45,339 nt of DNA from contig CANNFA010000012.1 in assembly GCA_947503765.1 (NCBI GenBank), forward strand, positions 1-45,339, written 5' to 3'. This DNA is from an uncultured Paracoccaceae bacterium. GTDB lineage: Bacteria > Pseudomonadota > Alphaproteobacteria > Rhodobacterales > Rhodobacteraceae. The notes under the pieces were generated by a model. The model was not told the DNA's origin, ran no database searches, and saw nothing but the letters and a program-made list of their open reading frames with translations. The position numbers were made by a program, and so were the translations under genes. Below, piece after piece: positions 42,597 through 45,339 of this stretch (the stretch's first letter is position 1; every line of letters starts with the position of its first letter).

Positions 42597-43283
42597 ATGC
42601 GGGATCGCGGGACGGGTGGACAGGCGGCGCTTCTGCTGCTGGCGGACGGGCGCCTGCCGGCGGGCGGCTATGCCCATTCGGGCGGGCTGGAAGCGGCCGT
42701 CGCTGCCGGGCGCGTCACCGATATCGCCGGACTTCAGGATTTCCTGATCGGCCGGGCCGAGACATCCGGCCTGATCGCCGCGGCATTCGCGGCGGCCGCC
42801 TGCAGCCGGGCGCGGCGCGGCGAGCTGTCCGATATGGCCGAGCTGGAGACGGAGCTTGACGCGCGCATCCCATCGCTGGAACTGCGCAGGGTCTCGCGCA
42901 ATCTGGGGCGGCAATTGCGGCGCGCGATGGACAGCATCCATCCGCATCCGCATTTCGCCGCCCTCGGCACCGCGCCGCATCAGCCGCTTGTCATGGGGGT
43001 CGCCGCGGCGGCGCTCGGTCTTGGCCCGCGTGATGCCGCGCTCGCCATCCTGCATGAAAACAATTCCGGCGCGGCGGCGGCGGCGGCCAAGCTCATGCGG
43101 GTCGATCCGTTTCATGTGCACGCCATTCTGGCGCGGATGGCGGCGCGGCTGGACCGGCTGGCGGACATGGCCAGCGCCGCGCCCGATGGCCCGTCCGCCG
43201 ATCTTGCCGCGCCCGGATCGCCGCTGGCCGATATCGCGGCCGAACATCACGGGGGCGCCGATGTACGTCTCTTCGCCTCCTGA
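42597..43283 (+). CDS. ureF: urease accessory protein UreF
   Basis: This 228-residue, mostly helical protein has the UreF signatures LLLADGRLPAGGYAHSGGLE, FLIGRAETSGLIAAAFAAAA and FAALGTAPHQPLVMGVAAAA. With UreD and UreG it forms the pre-activation complex that lets carbon dioxide and nickel reach the UreC site. The ATG lies immediately after the ureC stop. In common proteobacterial clusters ureE would precede ureF; here it is missing. Confidence 0.92.
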   Translation: MRDRGTGGQAALLLLADGRLPAGGYAHSGGLEAAVAAGRVTDIAGLQDFLIGRAETSGLIAAAFAAAACSRARRGELSDMAELETELDARIPSLELRRVSRNLGRQLRRAMDSIHPHPHFAALGTAPHQPLVMGVAAAALGLGPRDAALAILHENNSGAAAAAAKLMRVDPFHVHAILARMAARLDRLADMASAAPDGPSADLAAPGSPLADIAAEHHGGADVRLFAS

Positions 43284-44094
43284 AATGCCCGAGGCCCGGC
43301 ACGGCGCGATGACCGCCCGCGCGGTGCTGGCCAGCGCGGCTGGCCCGGCAGGGCGAGCCGGCCGCATCGAGACGTTGCGCTCGGACGGGCCGCTGGTGCT
43401 GCGCAAGTGCAATCCCAAGGGCCCCGAGCCGTTGACGCATCGCCGGCCGGACGCGGCGAGGGTCGCCCTTGCGGCAGGAACCGCCGGCCCGCTTGGCGGC
43501 GACGATTATGCGCTGGACGTGCATGTCGGGGCGGGCAGCACCCTCGTGCTGCAAGAAGTGTCGATGATGCTCGTCCTGCCCGGCCCGACCGGCGCCCGCT
43601 CGCGCATGTCGATCACCGTCAATGTCGAGGATGACGCGACATTCGTCTGGTGGCCCGAACCGATCATCGCGGCGCATCGCTGCAATCACCGCCACGATAT
43701 GCGGATCGCACTTGCCCCGACCGCGCGGATGATCCTGCGCGAGGAGATGGTGCTGGGCCGCCATGGCGAAGCCCCCGGCGATTTCATCAGCCGGTTGCGC
43801 GTCACCCGTGCGGGCCGGGCGCTGTATGATCAGCAACTGGCCTTCGGCCCCTCGGCGCCGGGCTGGAAGGGGGCCGCCGTTCTGGGCGGCGGGGCCGCCG
43901 CCGGCTCGATCATCGCGGTCGATCCGGGCTGGACGGATGGCGCGCCGGAACCGGACCCCTACCATCAGAACGCGGCGCTGACGCCCCTGGCCGGACCGGG
44001 CGTGGCGATTGGCGCGGTCGCGCCGGACAGCCTGGATCTGCGCCGCCTGTTGCTTCGCGGATTGAACACGCTCGGCCCGCCCTGGGCGATCTGA
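43261..44094 (+). CDS. ureD: urease accessory protein UreD (UreH)
   Basis: This 277-residue protein fits UreD by position and features: [59 protein letters not shown] and a final [16 protein letters not shown]. It is the scaffold contacting urease and UreF and is thought to hold a nickel tunnel. The ATG at 43261 overlaps ureF. ATG 43285, two bases after the ureF stop, or 43309 may be the true start, as conservation begins around residue 15. Confidence 0.88.
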   Translation: MYVSSPPEMPEARHGAMTARAVLASAAGPAGRAGRIETLRSDGPLVLRKCNPKGPEPLTHRRPDAARVALAAGTAGPLGGDDYALDVHVGAGSTLVLQEVSMMLVLPGPTGARSRMSITVNVEDDATFVWWPEPIIAAHRCNHRHDMRIALAPTARMILREEMVLGRHGEAPGDFISRLRVTRAGRALYDQQLAFGPSAPGWKGAAVLGGGAAAGSIIAVDPGWTDGAPEPDPYHQNAALTPLAGPGVAIGAVAPDSLDLRRLLLRGLNTLGPPWAI

Positions 44095-44111
44095 AAGAAG
44101 GAGAACGCGAC

Positions 44112-44852
44112 ATGCATGACGAAGCAAGAACCGCCGGAACCCGCGCCCTGCGCCTTGGGGTTGCGGGGCCGGTCGGCACCGGCAAAAGCTCGGTCATCGC
44201 CACGCTCTGCCGGCATCTGCGCGGCGAATTCGCCATCGGCGTCATCACCAACGACATCTATACCGACGAGGACGCGCGCTTTCTGAAATCCGAAGGCGTG
44301 CTGCCCGAAGAGCGTATTCGCGCGGTCGAGACGGGTTCATGCCCGCATACGGCGATCCGCGATGACGTGACCATGAACCTGATGGCGGTCGAAGACATGG
44401 AGCGCGACTTTGCGCCGCTCGACATCGTGCTGGTGGAAAGCGGCGGCGACAACCTGACCGCCACCTTCTCGCCGGCGCTGGTCGATGCGCAATTGTTCGT
44501 GCTGGACGTGGCGGGCGGCGGCGACGTGGCGCGCAAGGGCGGTCCGGGGATCAGCGGTGCCGATCTTCTGGTCATCAACAAGATCGACCTTGGCGAACAT
44601 GTGGATGTGGATGTGGATCGGATGGTCGCCGATGCGCGCAAGGCCCGCAAGGGCGGTGCGATCCTGCCGCTGTCGCGCAAGCGGCCCGACACGATGAAAG
44701 AGCTTTGCGACTGGGTGCGCGCCTTGCACGGATCCTACATCACCGGCGGGCACACGCCCGTCGATCCCGGCCCGATGGCACCGCATCACCATGCCCATGA
44801 TGACGGACACGAGCATGGCCACGTGCATGGCCGCGGTCACAGCCACGACTGA
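44112..44852 (+). CDS. ureG: urease accessory GTPase UreG with C-terminal His-rich tail
   Basis: This 246-residue SIMIBI GTPase has the P-loop GPVGTGKS (19-26), the nickel-binding CPH motif (C77-P78-H79 in [13 protein letters not shown]), [14 protein letters not shown] and the base-specificity loop [14 protein letters not shown] hydrolysis delivers nickel to apo-urease. The last ~22 residues hold ten His ([21 protein letters not shown]), a feature normally found on UreE or HypB. As no ureE is present in this cluster, the tail may supply nickel storage. It follows GAAGGAGA and is the last ure gene. Confidence 0.96.
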   Translation: MHDEARTAGTRALRLGVAGPVGTGKSSVIATLCRHLRGEFAIGVITNDIYTDEDARFLKSEGVLPEERIRAVETGSCPHTAIRDDVTMNLMAVEDMERDFAPLDIVLVESGGDNLTATFSPALVDAQLFVLDVAGGGDVARKGGPGISGADLLVINKIDLGEHVDVDVDRMVADARKARKGGAILPLSRKRPDTMKELCDWVRALHGSYITGGHTPVDPGPMAPHHHAHDDGHEHGHVHGRGHSHD

Positions 44853-44869
44853 AGCAAAAAAAACGGAGC

Positions 44870-44893
44870 GGCGGAATTCCGCCCTCCGGGCGG
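44870..44893 (+). terminator. Overlapping hairpins after ureG
   Basis: The palindrome GGCGGAATTCCGCC (44870-44883) overlaps a second stem CCGCCC-TCC-GGGCGG (44879-44893), so only one can form at a time. GTTATTAT follows. An A-rich run (44855-44863) precedes it, which would help termination on the opposite strand. It likely ends the ure transcript. Confidence 0.6.
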
Positions 44894-44899
44894 GTTATT

Positions 44900-45067
44900 A
44901 TGAAGATCGACGGTGTGATCCGTTACCCGTGGCGCGCGACCGGCCGCGAAGGCGAGATGCTCGCGAGCTTCGTGACCAGGGCGCGCGGCCGGAAACCGGC
45001 CGCTGGGAAAACAGCCGCCGGAAAACTCGCATCACCCATTTCGCAGGCGCGAACGGGAAGGCGATAG
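44900..45067 (+). CDS. small ORF after the ure operon
   Basis: A 55-codon frame begins MKIDGVIRYPWRATGREGEM and continues with a Lys/Ala/Gly-rich tail (GRKPAAGKTAAGK). There is no ribosome site. It starts inside the region just after a terminator-like structure and ends before an IS6-type end. It could be a truncated gene start or noise. Confidence 0.25.
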   Translation: MKIDGVIRYPWRATGREGEMLASFVTRARGRKPAAGKTAAGKLASPISQARTGRR

Positions 45068-45077
45068 CCTCATTGCC

Positions 45078-45113
45078 CTAGCGGAGACCGGTTCGGCTTC
45101 GCCTGACGCTGCC
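45078..45113. mobile_element. Solo IS6-type terminal repeat
   Basis: CTAGCGGAGACCGGTTCGGC..CGCCTGACGCTGCC resembles CTAGCTGAGACCAGTTCG..GTCTGACAGCACC, the right end of the IS6 remnant at 22354-22389. No transposase sequence adjoins it here. It is a leftover end beside a broken cytochrome gene. Confidence 0.5.
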
Positions 45114-45114
45114 C

Positions 45115-45274
45115 TCACTCGGCCTCGGCGCGCCTCTCGCGCAGCGCTGCAACGGCAGCGGCGTCGATCGGGGCGGCGGAGTTGCTCCAGCCGCTGCGCA
45201 CGAAATTCGCTAGCGTCGCCACCTCGTCGTCCGACAACCGGTCGGCAAAGCCCGGCATCCGCAGAGTATGCGTC
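45115..45274 (-). pseudogene. c-type cytochrome, C-terminal fragment
   Basis: The minus strand reads MPGFADRLSDDEVATLANFV then RSGWSN, ending at 45115. The MPGFA Met is the usual second haem ligand, and the following helix is typical of cytochrome c subunits of membrane alcohol/gluconate dehydrogenases. The CxxCH haem motif should lie upstream, but homology is lost at about 45275, where an unrelated insertion begins. A functional protein is unlikely. Confidence 0.65.
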
Positions 45275-45314
45275 CGGTCTGACCGCTCTGATGTGGGGAG
45301 ACCGCGGCTGATAG

Positions 45315-45336
45315 TGTCCATTCTCGATAATGGACA
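45315..45336. repeat. Inverted repeat at the window edge
   Basis: TGTCCATT (45315-45322) and AATGGACA (45329-45336) form a perfect 8-bp inverted repeat around CTCGAT. It lies just outside the point where the cytochrome frame breaks, so it may be the end of an insertion element continuing past the window. No family can be named. Confidence 0.4.
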
Positions 45337-45339
45337 TTT

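Noticed and set aside
40623-43418. A 931-codon minus-strand open frame opposite the urease genes
   Set aside because: It is a mirror of ureBCFD codon bias in high-GC DNA, rich in Arg/Gly/His with no domain; the plus-strand genes are unmistakable.
1-45339. CRISPR array, rRNA genes, toxin-antitoxin or known defence systems
   Set aside because: No regularly spaced direct repeats, rRNA motifs or recognisable defence domains were found on either strand.

Overview
The window reads as chromosomal DNA of a GC-rich alphaproteobacterium, most likely Rhodobacterales. TRAP and TTT solute uptake, a rhodanese/TsuA sulfur operon, an NfeD/slipin pair, tightly overlapping operons and a urease cluster all point that way. 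The species cannot be named from the sequence alone.

Layout. 1-9.7 kb is the right-hand part of an integrated element whose genes run leftward: tyrosine integrase, two unknown proteins, AlpA-type excisionase/regulator, an unknown protein, an AEP-type primase and a P4/D5-type SF3 helicase. It then passes into IS debris (IS5 and IS256 fragments) around an AT-richer hydrolase gene. The chromosomal junction is a 17-bp copy of a tRNA-Ser 3' end at about 9682-9698. 9.7-15.4 kb is housekeeping-like: small protein, TsuA/YeeE, periplasmic rhodanese, DUF2478, NfeD, slipin. 15.4-21.9 kb is a C4/C5-dicarboxylate module. A TRAP transporter (minus) diverges from citramalyl-CoA lyase-like, MaoC hydratase, class III CoA-transferase and GntR genes (plus), with a perfect 10-bp inverted-repeat operator between them.

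22.4-36.4 kb is an IclR-associated catabolic island: hydratase, thiolase-fold protein lacking the nucleophilic Cys, DUF35 partner, ADP-forming acyl-CoA synthetase, an M29/NicX-like metalloenzyme, SDR, TctCBA transporter and aldehyde dehydrogenase. Three copies of one promoter/operator block and several gene remnants show that it was built by duplication and is partly decayed. The substrate is unknown. The enzyme set suggests CoA activation, hydration, aldolytic cleavage and aldehyde oxidation.

36.6-38.7 kb is a junk patch (truncated MobV-type relaxase, IS3 orfA, integrase N-terminus) followed by an LLM oxidoreductase and a short inverted-repeat element abutting an Ldh-family dehydrogenase. 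40.0-44.9 kb is a urease operon ureABCFDG that lacks ureE and has three unusual features: an ~80-residue UreB extension, Ala in place of the UreC flap Cys, and a His-rich tail on UreG. The right edge holds an IS6-type end, a cytochrome c 3' fragment and another IS-like palindrome.
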